NCBI GenBank assembly: GCA_029204225.1
Contig: MU832224.1
Coordinates: 17,540 to 81,539, forward strand
DNA: 64,000 bases
Direction: 5' to 3'
From: Diphasiastrum complanatum
Taxonomy: Eukaryota > Streptophyta > Lycopodiopsida > Lycopodiales > Lycopodiaceae
Shown here: piece after piece, positions 1-13,867 of the stretch
How the letters are laid out: each line of letters starts with the position of its first letter
How positions within the stretch are numbered: position 1 is the stretch's first letter
Translations under genes and position numbers: made by a program
Notes under the pieces: generated by a model
The model's database searches: none
Told to the model about the DNA's origin: nothing
The model's input: the letters and a program-made list of their open reading frames with translations, nothing else

Positions 1-410
1 GCAGAATCAAAATAATTTAAAGCACGATTGTACATATCCTGTAAGGATGTGGTTAGTATGACTTTAAGTGTACTAGCTCAATCCAGTCTGAAGTTTAAAG
101 TTGGGTGTTCAGAGTTTTACTCTGGCTCATAGTTGCAATCCTAATATACTTGAAGGATCTGCAAGCCAGCCAAGCTTATGGACAGAGGTGAGGGTGTGGG
201 TGGACCATCTATGGACCATATACCTGCAGGTGCCCAGGCCGTGACTGTGACAGGTGGAGCTAGGGCCTGGGGTAGGAAAGGAGCTCGGGTAGGTCCTAGG
301 AAGGTTGCAACAACAAAGCTGGCACAGGTAGTTAGCATGCATGCATGGGCTGTAAGCTAATGTAAAGACCATATCTATTTCTATCAAACTGTGTGTATCT
401 TGCCCTTAGG

Positions 411-486
411 TGTCCTTGAGGCCAACTAGAATCAAACTCAAGACCTCAATGAGAGCAAAGGAGATCTTCACCAACCATGCCACCTT
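411..486 (-). repeat. tRNA-derived SINE-like head
   Basis: Read on the minus strand this has an A-box-like TGGCATGGTTGGTGA, then about 30 nt later a B-box-like GAGTTTGATTCT. This is the usual layout of the RNA polymerase III promoter of plant SINEs. The tail is not clear, so the 3' limit is unknown. It lies upstream of the thioesterase exons, presumably in an intron of that gene. It could be chance. Confidence 0.35.
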
Positions 487-703
487 TTGAAGGACTATCA
501 AACTGTGCACAATTTGTCATATCTCAAATATTTGTGGAGGGATGTAAAAAGTATGATTGAAAAATTTGCAGTGGATTATGAATTATCTTATTAATGTTAG
601 TAGCAGTCATTTGATGACGACCTTTCAACTTTAAAATGAGATCGCTTTGCAAATGTGTGCCACTGATGGATGTGACAGACTTGAGTGAATCTTATGTGTG
701 CAG

Positions 704-1115
704 CCAAAGCTTCAGGATATGGACATGAATCAACATGTAAATAATGTGAAGTACATTGGATGGGTACTTGAGGTGATCTTTAAACTCTGTCACCTCTCTT
801 TAGGATTGCATATTTTGATATCAATCATGCAAGCTCAGCACCCAAAAAATATTCTCAATTTCATGCATATTGTGTAGCTTTCTTGGTACGTGTTCGCAAA
901 GTAAAGAAACTCATTTGTATAATGAAAATGGCTGCAGATGGTAAGTGTCTGGAAAAAGTATTGCTCCTTAAAATTGTTTGGTAGATCTAAGAAAGCAGTG
1001 ACTTTGCTTGCTAGACTGTACCTTTGTGCAATCGATTGTCACATGCCTTTATGCATCTGACCTGTGCCTTCTATTAGGACCGGTTGACATGTGTAAGGGT
1101 TTTGGAGCATAGGGT

Positions 1116-1176
<61 letters not shown>

Positions 1177-1754
1177 TCTATTTCAGTTCATAGCTTGAGA
1201 TTTGCTATTTCTGTTACTGTTTTGGAGACGTTTCATACACTCCCACTGTTACCACATACTTGACATGTACATTTACTAGTCTTATATGCCTTTTGGCATG
1301 GAAAAAGACATTAATAACGCTTTCTTTCTCTCTCTCTCTCTCTCTCTACAAATCCTAACTCAGGAACTTTGATGTAATGCAGAGCATTCCACAGTCACTT
1401 CTTGTTGCTCATGAATTAGTGAACATGACACTGGAGTATAGACAAGAATGCTGTCCTTCAGATGTGGTTACCTCTATGACTGACCCAAGCTCACCGGTTG
1501 CCATCGCTCTGTCTGTGGAGGATACTGAAGGAAAGCAAAAGCTGATCAAACAGGCCGTGGATACAGCTTGTTGTCCCAGCTCATTTGAACTGCAACCTCC
1601 AGACACAGCTACGCCTACTATGACCGCAACTGGAGACTTAAAGTACACTCACCTCCTAAGAATGCAAGCTGATGGTAGTGAAATTCTCCGTGGAAGCACA
1701 ACTTGGAGATTGAAGCAACGTTTCCTGAATAGCAAAAACCAAACTCAGCATTAG
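704..1754 (+). CDS. FATB: Acyl-ACP thioesterase (FatB/FatA type), last two coding exons, 5' part outside window
   Basis: The enzyme hydrolyses acyl-ACP in the plastid stroma and releases free fatty acids. Exon 704-772 (69 nt, preceded by AG, followed by GT) encodes 23 residues including NQHVNNVKYIGW. This holds the family's catalytic Asn/His pair. Exon 1383-1754 follows in phase 0 and encodes SIPQSLL, then the LEYRQEC segment with the family's active-site Cys region, then YTHLLRM and GSEILRGSTTWR, ending at TAG 1752-1754. Order and spacing match the C-terminal hot-dog domain of plant FatB. About 50 extra residues, compared with my recollection of flowering-plant forms, lie between the Cys segment and YTHLLRM. 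The intron 773-1382 contains two CT microsatellites. I found no earlier exon in 1-703. Family assignment is strong; FatB rather than FatA is an inference from sequence feel. Confidence 0.88.
1119..1173. repeat. (CT)n microsatellite in thioesterase intron
   Basis: About 27 uninterrupted CT units between the two thioesterase exons. Confidence 0.97.
1327..1347. repeat. (TC)n microsatellite next to splice acceptor
   Basis: About ten TC units, 35 bases before the start of the last thioesterase exon. It may act as part of the polypyrimidine-rich region ahead of the acceptor. Confidence 0.9.
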
Positions 1755-5504
<3,750 letters not shown>

Positions 5505-5622
5505 ACCTCAGCTTTTATCACCCACCAATAGATTTCCACATCTGTTCTTAAAAGTTAGAGGTTGGAAGTTCTCAAGCAAGAAATCACTCTCCAGCAAGAA
5601 ATTTGACAAGCTTATTCATAAC
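5505..5622 (+). repeat. Copy 1 of an inverted repeat pair (partner 8833-8945)
   Basis: The stretch from the TTCACCTCAGC motif to GACAAGCTTATT recurs, reverse-complemented, at 8833-8945 with high identity by eye. The identity of the repeat is unknown. Confidence 0.8.
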
Positions 5623-6460
5623 GCGACGTGAAGGAGGATGCAAGGAGGAGGGCTCCACCTTCCTTCAACATTGGAGCAAGATCCAAAAGTGGCACGATTA
5701 TCTTTCCACTTTGATAGTGTTTTATACACCATTGGATGAGGGTGTGGGGCCACACCCTCGGCGAGAGTGAGTAATACACTTTTATTACTAACCGAACCGA
5801 ACCCAAAAAGTCTACAAGAAGCAATTTGTTGAAATTGGCATAGCACCTCTTAGTTTGTACGTTTTTAACTTGCAAAAATGGTGCTAATTTTGGCTATTAG
5901 TTTCAAATTTACAAGGCTTTATGCTGGAGCTTCCTTTTAAATATTTTAGGATATATACTCAGTTTTTTTTAAGAGCATTGGAACTTGGAAGCATGAATGT
6001 TTGGTGTTATATTGGAAGCAAGTATGCCCCCCAAAGCAAATAGAAATCAGGAAATAAGGCCCAAAGGAGTCACATGGCATCAATCTATTGATTGCATGAG
6101 CCACATCCTTTGTTTAGGTGTCATATCCCATGTGTAGAGGACAGCTCACACATGTGGAATAAGCTGAAGTAGACGAATTTTGACTTCTAGAAGATTTCCA
6201 AGTAGATCTCCATATAGAAGGAAAATGGACCAAAAGTGCTCAAAATAGAAGGTTTTGTCCAAGTGTCAATTTTGCATGATGAATCATCGTATGACAAAGC
6301 ACCTTCACACATGCTTGAAACAAGTGACAACAAGAGTAACGCAATATTCATTCAAGGCAAATATGCTCTTTATTGATATCTTTAAACCTACACATCCTCT
6401 CAAAATTTTAGTTCAATGCTTAACCATTCTATGTACATTATTGCTTGTAGTTCATTAAAA

Positions 6461-6893
6461 ATAATATAACTTTTCTAACCGTAGCTCCGATTGAGACAAA
6501 AATTATACTTTTGGAAAGCGCTCGACGAGAGCTTTTTCAACGGTACCCTACATAACCTACTTCCGAGCTACCGTTCAAAATTTATGGCCAGTCAAAGTTT
6601 TCGAAAAAGTCAAATATCGCTCTTGTGCGATCATAGAGCACCTAAGAATATTTGTACCAAGAAGCATTATTTTTTGCAAGAAATTGAAATGGAAATTCTT
6701 CAACTTTCGGGGTGCTCTATGGTCGCACAAGAGCGATATATGACTTTTTGAAAACTTTGACTGGCCATAACTTTTGAATAGTAGGTCGGAAGTAGGTCAT
6801 CTAGAGTATCATTGGAAAGCTCTCCTTGAGCGCTTTCTAACGGTATAGTTTTTGTCTCAATTGGAGCTACGGTTAAAAAGTTATACTAATTAT
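6461..6893. repeat. Long inverted repeat (foldback/MITE-like element)
   Basis: Arms 6461-6642 and 6711-6893 are reverse complements at roughly 85-90% by eye, around a 68-nt loop. Shared landmarks include CCGTAGCTCC, GAGACAAAAA, GAAAGCGCTC, ATGGCCAGTCAAAGTTTT and CGCTCTTGTGCGA. No protein is encoded. The element would fold into a hairpin of about 180 bp if transcribed. I could not identify a convincing target-site duplication, so foldback transposon is an inference and superfamily is unassigned. Confidence 0.85.
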
Positions 6894-7359
6894 AATGATA
6901 ATTGCATATTCTACTATCAATATCATGTCATGTTGCGGGCTGCCCCTGACACCGAATTATAGCATTATTAAGAAAACTTTTTTTTTTTTCAATTTTAATG
7001 AGTTAAGATACGTAGATTTCAAATTTGAGTGTTTTGATTGGTCCATGTGTAGGCAAAAATTGAGAAAAAAAATATATAGAGAATTTTTACAAAGGGTCTT
7101 TTTTGGATTTAGAACTCCTCTAATGGTTGGCAAATGAAAGTGATCCATCATTCATGAATATTTAATGACATCAACGAGAAAGATCAAACAACATATGATG
7201 TGAAAGCTAAAAACTTTTCCAACAAGCTCTCACACATATGAATGCTTGTATAAGAAGCTTGAACAAGGTTTGAATTCTTGGTTCAAATCTGAGATGACTA
7301 TGGAAAGAGAGACATGTGCAGCTAAGGTTTTGGCAAAGCATTAATTGGTTGGAAATGAT

Positions 7360-7439
7360 ATATGTTGTCGGCCTTCGGTTTTTCAGGATGCTCATTACTT
7401 GAACGATTTGTTTTAAGGATGAGCATAAGAAATCTAAGA
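7360..7439 (-). repeat. First ~80 bp of the copia LTR, in inverted orientation
   Basis: The reverse complement of this segment matches 13078-13157, the start of the 3' LTR of the copia element to the right, with only a few mismatches. The terminal TG end of the LTR points right, at 7439. The adjoining five bases (7440-7444, ttact) match the reverse complement of the five bases after the 3' LTR (13860-13864, ggtaa) at four of five positions. The 5' LTR at 9021 lacks just this part. Confidence 0.8.
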
Positions 7440-7613
7440 TTACTTGAACATGAGAAACTATTTACCTTCAACTATATTGTAAAACTGAATCACTAAAAAA
7501 CATCCATCGAAATTGAAGATCCATAAAATTTGAACAACGCAATTTTCTATTATGTCATATAATTTTTTTGTATACATCATGTTTGAAAATATATGAACCG
7601 CTTAACTTGAGTA

Positions 7614-8694
7614 TCATTGTTCAAGTTGAGGGTCTTTCTTTTCTATGATCTCTATTGCCATTTCTTCAAATGGAAGCAACTTTGGTGGAGAACACTGTGT
7701 AATTGAAACTGGAAACGAATTTTCGATAACAAGTTTTATTGTCTCTTGTCGGAAATGCATTATCTCCTTTGGGGACACTTTCGGGCAAGAGAACTGCAAA
7801 AAACAAAAACACAACCAAATGTTATTAATCAAGAATAAGTGATTGAGAATTATGAATATGTAATTGTAATTGTGAATAAATAGATTACCTCAAGCAGATT
7901 CGAAGCTTAGCGTGTTGTGCAAGACAATTTAAAAACTGTTTGGCATTGTATACCGTATACCAGCCACAGTTGATAGAGTCAGTTTGTTGGGAGGACTGCA
8001 GTGTTCAAATATATACAAAAGTTAGAAACAAAATTTTGTGTAAAAAAAAGTAGATGGTATATCAAATCATCACGCACGTGATTGAAAGAAAATATACAAA
8101 AGAAACAAGCACGCGTCAAATCGATATCAAATAAAAAAAATACCTTTGCATCAAACATTTTAAGCTTTGTACAGGCTGTTGCACCTGGCACTGGAAAGAG
8201 TTCCAGTACTTTCTTGATAAGGCTCTTCGCTTTTTTGTGGATGTGTATAATAGAGTTCATCTTTATACAAATTGGATTACACACACCCTCATCATTGAGA
8301 TATAAAGACAGAGCATATAAAATCCAATGGTCACTGCAATCAGAATTTAATATGTTTTTTAGACTGCAAGTAAAATCACAATTCATATGGAAAAATCAAC
8401 TTTTTAAAATGTGAAAAGCATACACTTACTTGTGAATGTATGGGAGCACGAGTAATGGAGTCCCCTCTCTGATGTTATCATCTCAGAGTGCAAGGTGGCA
8501 AAATAGGGAAAATGGAAAACACTCAGGAAATGTATAGGAAACAATGAGACATCTATAAAAATTGGAGTTTGATAAAACTCCATCCAATATTGAATGGTCC
8601 CCGCTCCTACATTGTCTTCTAACATGTTATCCTTATGTTCCAATTCACCTGTATCTAATTTACTAAGGGGAAGACCTATTTTGGTTTTTGGCAT
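7614..8694 (-). pseudogene. Ulp1/C48-type cysteine peptidase, degraded multi-exon remnant
   Basis: Ulp1 peptidases process or remove SUMO-like modifiers. Plants also carry them inside some Mutator-like transposons. Exon-like blocks on the minus strand are 8694-8430 (strong GTAAGT donor), 8363-8144, 7995-7889 and 7793-7614. The second block has SDHWILYALSLY, with the family's catalytic His before Trp. The third has QQTDSINCGWYTVYNAKQF, matching the catalytic Gln and Cys-Gly of C48 peptidases. The expected acidic residue appears as Asn in KMNSIIHIH. Blocks two and three join in phase 0. The joins of blocks one-two and three-four do not keep frame, so I read it as a pseudogene or transposon-borne relic. 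Other splice choices could rescue it. Confidence 0.5.
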
Positions 8695-8832
8695 CTGAAA
8701 ACTGTAAAGTGGACCTAGAGATTTAAGATGTGTATATAGTAATTGGTCATACTATACATATTTTGGAGAATCTAGAAATGTAAGTCCATGGGGTGTAGGA
8801 AGTGATACAGAAAAACCCAAAAATTGAAATAA

Positions 8833-8945
8833 GCTTGTCAATTTCTTGGTGGAGAGTGATTTCTTGCTTGAGATTCCAACTTCCAACTTTTAAGAACATA
8901 TGTGAAAATCTATTGGTGAGTGATAAAAGCTGAGGTGAACTCCTG
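8833..8945 (-). repeat. Copy 2 of an inverted repeat pair (partner 5505-5622)
   Basis: This is the reverse complement of 5505-5622 by eye. It lies just upstream of the C48 peptidase remnant in that gene's reading direction, and inside the segment that may have been inverted. Confidence 0.8.
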
Positions 8946-9020
8946 TGGCTAACAAAATCATTCATCTTTCTAATCCTTGATCCTTTTTTGCATGCTTGAT
9001 GTGCACATAGTTATGCATCA

Positions 9021-9747
9021 CCATATATTTTTCCCCTTTGACATTTTCTATGCCTTAGAATTCATTATAAGGCACCTTCGTCTTTTTTGCCTTTTTCGCT
9101 CCTTAGCGAAAAATGCGACACACTGGCCAAGTGGCCAGAATACCTTGGAAATCATTTTTAAGGCACCTTCGTCTTTTTCGTCTTTTTCACTCCTTAACGA
9201 AAAATGCGACTCACTGGCCAAGTAGCCAAAATACCTTAGAAATCATTTTTAGGCACCTACGCCATTTCGGCTTTTTTAGTTTTTCGCATTTTTCTGACCG
9301 ACTTCGCCAACTTATGAGTAACCCTAAAATAGTTGAACAAACAAATATCCCAAAGGCAGTTGGCGATTACCAACTTTTGTACATATGCAAAGACTGGCAT
9401 AAATAGTTTTAAAGGCTTGTAAGATATTTTCTCTCTTGTAAATCTTTATATTAGCTGAATCAAGCTATGTAAGTGTTAATTTTTGGAATTTCTCTTTCAA
9501 TCAGGGTTATCTGTAGCTAGCGTTATCACGCTTAGCAAGCTGAAGTTATTACTTCAAGCCATTGTACTCATTGTTGATATTTATCAAAGTGCAATTTTTG
9601 TCTCACTACTGTGTCATTAATTTGCACAAACTGTATGAATTCTTCTACTTGAATATTTCTGCTGCTAATTATTGCGTTTCCGTTCCTACATGCCTACGCT
9701 CTGAGCAACCAAGCCTTCGCTGCACTCACGACCACCGTTTTACGACA
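9021..9747 (+). mobile_element. 5' LTR of copia element A (first ~95 bp missing)
   Basis: It matches 13173-13859 closely. It ends in tacgaca directly before the primer-binding site. It holds a tandem repeat of about 92 bp (9071-9256) built on GGCACCTTCGTC, GCGAAAAATGCGAC and GGCCAAGT, and a TATA-like cataaatag near 9400. An 18-bp stretch near 9514 is absent from the 3' LTR. The LTR's own first bases are found inverted at 7360-7439. Confidence 0.88.
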
Positions 9748-9759
9748 TGGTATCAGAGC
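9748..9759 (+). promoter_or_regulatory. Primer-binding site of copia element A
   Basis: TGGTATCAGAGC is the classic site complementary to the 3' end of plant initiator Met-tRNA, and directly abuts the 5' LTR. Confidence 0.95.
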
Positions 9760-12700
9760 GGGCATTTCAGTAATCTGCATTTTTACTGCGGATTATTAGT
9801 CTTGTTTCTATCAAGACGTCTTTCTAGCAAACGTGCAGCCAACAGTATTCCGACAGTCGTTGTTTCTACCAACGATCTAGTCCAACCAGAATGGATCCGT
9901 CATCCAGTTCATCTCTCATTGACAAACTCGGTGGAGATAACTACCATCTCTAGAAATTCAAGATGAAGGTTATACTTCTAGCCAAAGAACTGTGGGACAT
10001 TGTTGATGGCATAGAGCTCAAACCAGAAGGTGATGCAGCCATCATCACCAAGTGGAGATTGAGAGATGGCAAAGCATTTGCTATGATCACCCTCAATATC
10101 AAGGATACTCAGATAGCCACATACGTGCTGCTTAGACCGCTAAGAATGCATGGAACATCCTAGCAACTCTCTACGACATTAGAGACGTTATATCCAAGCT
10201 CCATTTGAGGAAGAAATTCTTCAACCTCAAAATGTTTAAAGCAGATAGTGTTTCGAGCCACCTCAACACTTTCAAAAATTTTATGGAGCAGATGACTGCA
10301 ACAGGCTCAGTCATAGAAGATTCTGATGCACTCATGACTCTATTATCGAGTCTACCTGAAGCCTACGAAAATTGGGTAATTGCAATTTCTACCCAGGAGC
10401 ACCTCACTCTATCAAGAGTAATCTCGCTGCTCCTACAAGAGGAGACCAAAAGATCAACATCCTCCTTAGGCTCAGGATCGGATCCTCAAGCCCTCTATTC
10501 AAAAAATCAAAAGTTTATATCCAAAAAATCTACAAAGTCAGGCTCTACTGACAAAAAGAGCAACATGCAGTCTGGACCAAATTCCGGTTCAGGATCGAAT
10601 TCAAGCTCTTCATCATTCGAACCTGTGCAGAAACTATTCTGCAGATACTGTAAGAGGACTGGTCACGAAATCAAGGACTGCTAAACTTTGAAGTACAACA
10701 ACAAAAAGAAGAAGAAGTTCCAACAACAAGCACATAGTACTACAGCCAGTCACTCAAATCAGCAACAAGAAGAAGAAGAAGAAGATGAAGTAGGTTTCAT
10801 GACCAAAGTCGGAGAACAACAAGATATCGATTCCTGGTATCTAGACTCTGGAGCAACACAACACATGACTCACCATCGCGACTGGTTCAAAGACTACAAG
10901 TCGTTCACCCACTCTTGAGTTGTGCAACTTGGAGACAACTCATCGCATTCAATCAAAGGTGAAGGAACAGTCAGGGTTGAATTCAAAAGAGGTGAAGTCA
11001 AGTTGCTGTCCAACGTTCTCCACATCCCAAATCTAACCAAGAATCTGCTCTCAATTAGCAGAGTCACCGATTCAGGTCGGAGGGTCGAATTCGATACAGA
11101 AGGTTGCACAATCCTTGACAAATCCCGGAAGGTTTTAGCCTATGAAAAAAGAAGTGGCTATCTTTACATCCCAAAATCACAAGGCATACAAGCTCTACAA
11201 TTTGGATACCAAGAAGGCATTCACTAGTAGAAATGTCATTTTCGTGGAAGACCAGTTCCTCGACCACAAAGGAAAAGCTGCTGGTAATTCCGACTCATGG
11301 ATTGAGCAACCAATCAATTCTGATCTAGAGATTACTGCAGAATCTCGATGCTAACTCAGAAGATGAGTCAGAATCTCAACGAGTCAACCCACATTAGAGG
11401 ACCGAAGTTCAACCCAGGAGGTCGAACAGGTCCAGACAACCTCCATCCAGATTTATGGATGATCCGGCCTACTACTTTGTGCAGGAATCGACCATAGTTT
11501 CTGAGGCGATGTCTACTCTTGATGCTAACCAGTGGAAATTAGCGATGGACATTGAATTTAATTCTCTGTTGGAGAATCAAACAAGGACACTCACTGAGCT
11601 GCCAAAGGACCGAAACCAAATTCCATGCAAATGGATATTCAAGACAAAGTACGATGCTAAAGAAAGGCTAAATCGTTACAAGGCTAGGCTAGTCGCCACA
11701 AGCTTTTCCCACATTCCAAATCTAAATTATTCAGAAACCTTCAGCCCAGTCGTCAAACATTCTTCGATCCGCCTACTTCTCTCCTTTGCAGTTGCAGGAG
11801 ATCTTGAAGTTCATCAGATGGATGTCCAAATCACTTTTCTCAATGGAACCATCGAAGAAGAAATCTATATGACACAGCCAGAGGGATAGGAACTCAACAG
11901 AAAACAACAACACCTTGTATGCAGAATTCACAAGGCACTCTATGGGCTGAAATAGTCGCCCAGAGTCTGGTCCTAGAAGATCAATGCATTTCTAATAGAG
12001 AATGGTTTTATTTTAAACTTAGCAGACTCGAATGTTTACTTCAAATCTGTATCAGAATACTTCATCATCATCACTCTCTACGTAGATGGTACACTCTTAT
12101 TCAGTCATAATCTGAATCTAATGAAGGATACAAAGTGCATGCTGGCCCAGAAATACAAGATGACTGACATGGGTCCAGCCCAGTATTGTCTTGGAATCCA
12201 GATTCAACGAGATTGACCTAGCATACTGATATTTATCAGTCAGCAACGATATCCCAACAACGTGCTAAAAAAGTATGGAATGGCCAACTGCAAACCCAGT
12301 CACTTTTCACTAGACCCTGGACTAAAACTATCAAAGGAACAGTCTCCTCAAACTGAGGCAAAAAAGAAGGAGATGAAGCGCTACCCGTTTCAATCCATCA
12401 TCGGCTCACTGATGTACGCAATGATCTGCACGCGACCAGACCTTACATATTTGATCAGTACACTCAGCCAATTCCTGTCAAATCCAGGCATAGCTCATTG
12501 GAAAGCGCTAAAAAAGGTCATGAAGTACATTCAAGCAACGACAACTCTCAGCATCTGCTATGGAGGTAGCCAAACTGCCAATATCCTTGAAGCCTACACA
12601 GATGCGGATTGGGCAGGAATGTCAACACCAGAAAATCAACTTCTGGATCTGTATTTTTATACAACCAAGGCCCAATCTCGTGGAATAGCCAGAAGCAGAC

Positions 12701-13066
12701 CTCAGTTGCATTATCGTCAACATAATCCGAATACATAGTTGTCATAAATGCAACCAAAGAGGCAATCTGGCTTAGGCAACTGCTTGCAGACCTCAATCTT
12801 GCACAACCACTTCCTACAACAATCTATTGTGACAATTAAAGCACAATAGCGCTATCTCTCAATCCGAGATTTCACTCTCGAAGCAAACATATAGAAATCA
12901 GGTATCACTACCTTAGAGAGAAAGTGCACAATAAGGAAGTAGTATTGATTTTCTGCAGAACAAATCACATGGCAACAAATTACTTCACAAAGGTTCTATC
13001 AAAGGAGCAACATCTCAGATTTAACAATATGTTAAATCTCAAGATCAAAGTTTTTTAGGATCCACA

Positions 13067-13077
13067 TTAAGGGGGAG
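13067..13077 (+). promoter_or_regulatory. Polypurine tract of copia element A
   Basis: TTAAGGGGGAG directly precedes the TGTTAG start of the 3' LTR, as expected for plus-strand priming. Confidence 0.9.
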
Positions 13078-13859
13078 TGTTAGATTTCTTATGCTCAGTC
13101 TTAAAACAAATCGTTCAAGTAATGAGCATCCTAAAAACCAAAGGCCGACAACATATTTTTGGGCCTTCACATTTTTCCCCTTTGAGATTCTTATTTTAAG
13201 GCACCTTCATCTTTTTCGCCTTTTTCGCTCATTAGCGAAAAATGCGACACACTAGCCATGTGGCCAGAATATCTTGGAAATCATTTTTAAGGCACCTTCG
13301 TCTTTTTTGTCTTTTTCGCTCCTTAGCGAAAAATGCGACACACTGGCCAAGTGGCCAAAATACCTTAGAAATCATTTTTAGGCACCTACGCCATTTCGGC
13401 TTTTTGAGTTTTTCGCATTTTTCTGACCGACTTTGCCAACTTATGAGTAACCCTAAAATAGCTGCACAAACAAATATCCTAAAGGCGGTTGGCGGTTACC
13501 AACTTTTGTACATATGCAAAGACTGGCATAAATGGCCTTAAAGGCTTGTAAGATATTTTCTCTCTTGTAAATCTCTATATTAGCTGAATCAAGCTATGTA
13601 AGTGTTAATTTTTAGAATTTCTCTTTCAATTAGAGTTATCTGTAGAACAAGCTGAAGTTATTACTTCAAGCCATTGTACTCACTATTGATATTTATTAGA
13701 GTGCAATTTTTGTCTCACTACTGCGTCATTCATTTGTGCAAACTGTATGAGTTTTTCTACTTGAATATTTTTGCTGCTAATTGTTGTGTTTCCATTCCTA
13801 CATGCCTACGCTCTGAGCAACTGAGCCTCCGCTGCGCTCACGACCATCGTTTTACGACA
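13078..13859 (+). mobile_element. 3' LTR of copia element A
   Basis: Starts TGTTAGATTTC and ends TTTTACGACA, 782 bp. It carries the same ~92-bp tandem repeat (about 13197-13381) as the 5' copy. The next bases, ggtaa, are the probable target duplication (see 7440-7444). Confidence 0.92.
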
Positions 13860-13867
13860 GGTAAGAG

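Larger units (their letters stand above)
9748..13077 (+). mobile_element. Copia element A internal region: gag, protease, RT, RNase H; integrase core deleted
   Basis: Frames are broken but the order is clear. Gag runs about 9963-10680 and contains a UBN2-type domain and a CCHC knuckle CRYCKRTGHEIKDC. Protease follows with WYLDSGATQHM (about 10835-10870). Then the sequence jumps from the pre-integrase SGYLYIPK (near 11175) straight to the post-integrase KAYKLYNLDTKKAFTSR, so the HHCC zinc and DDE core are missing. RT spans 11580-12250, with stops after MTQPEG and ALYGLK. The usual YVDD reads YVDG. RNase H runs to about 13055 with a frameshift near 12620 and an in-frame stop at the CDN motif. 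A polypurine tract ends at 13077. It is non-autonomous. Confidence 0.93.

Noticed and set aside
178-360. Short plus-strand frame near the left edge
   Set aside because: No homology or splice context; overlapping frames on the other strand are equally long.
1409-1648. Minus-strand open frame over the thioesterase exon
   Set aside because: Shadow of the well-supported plus-strand exon.
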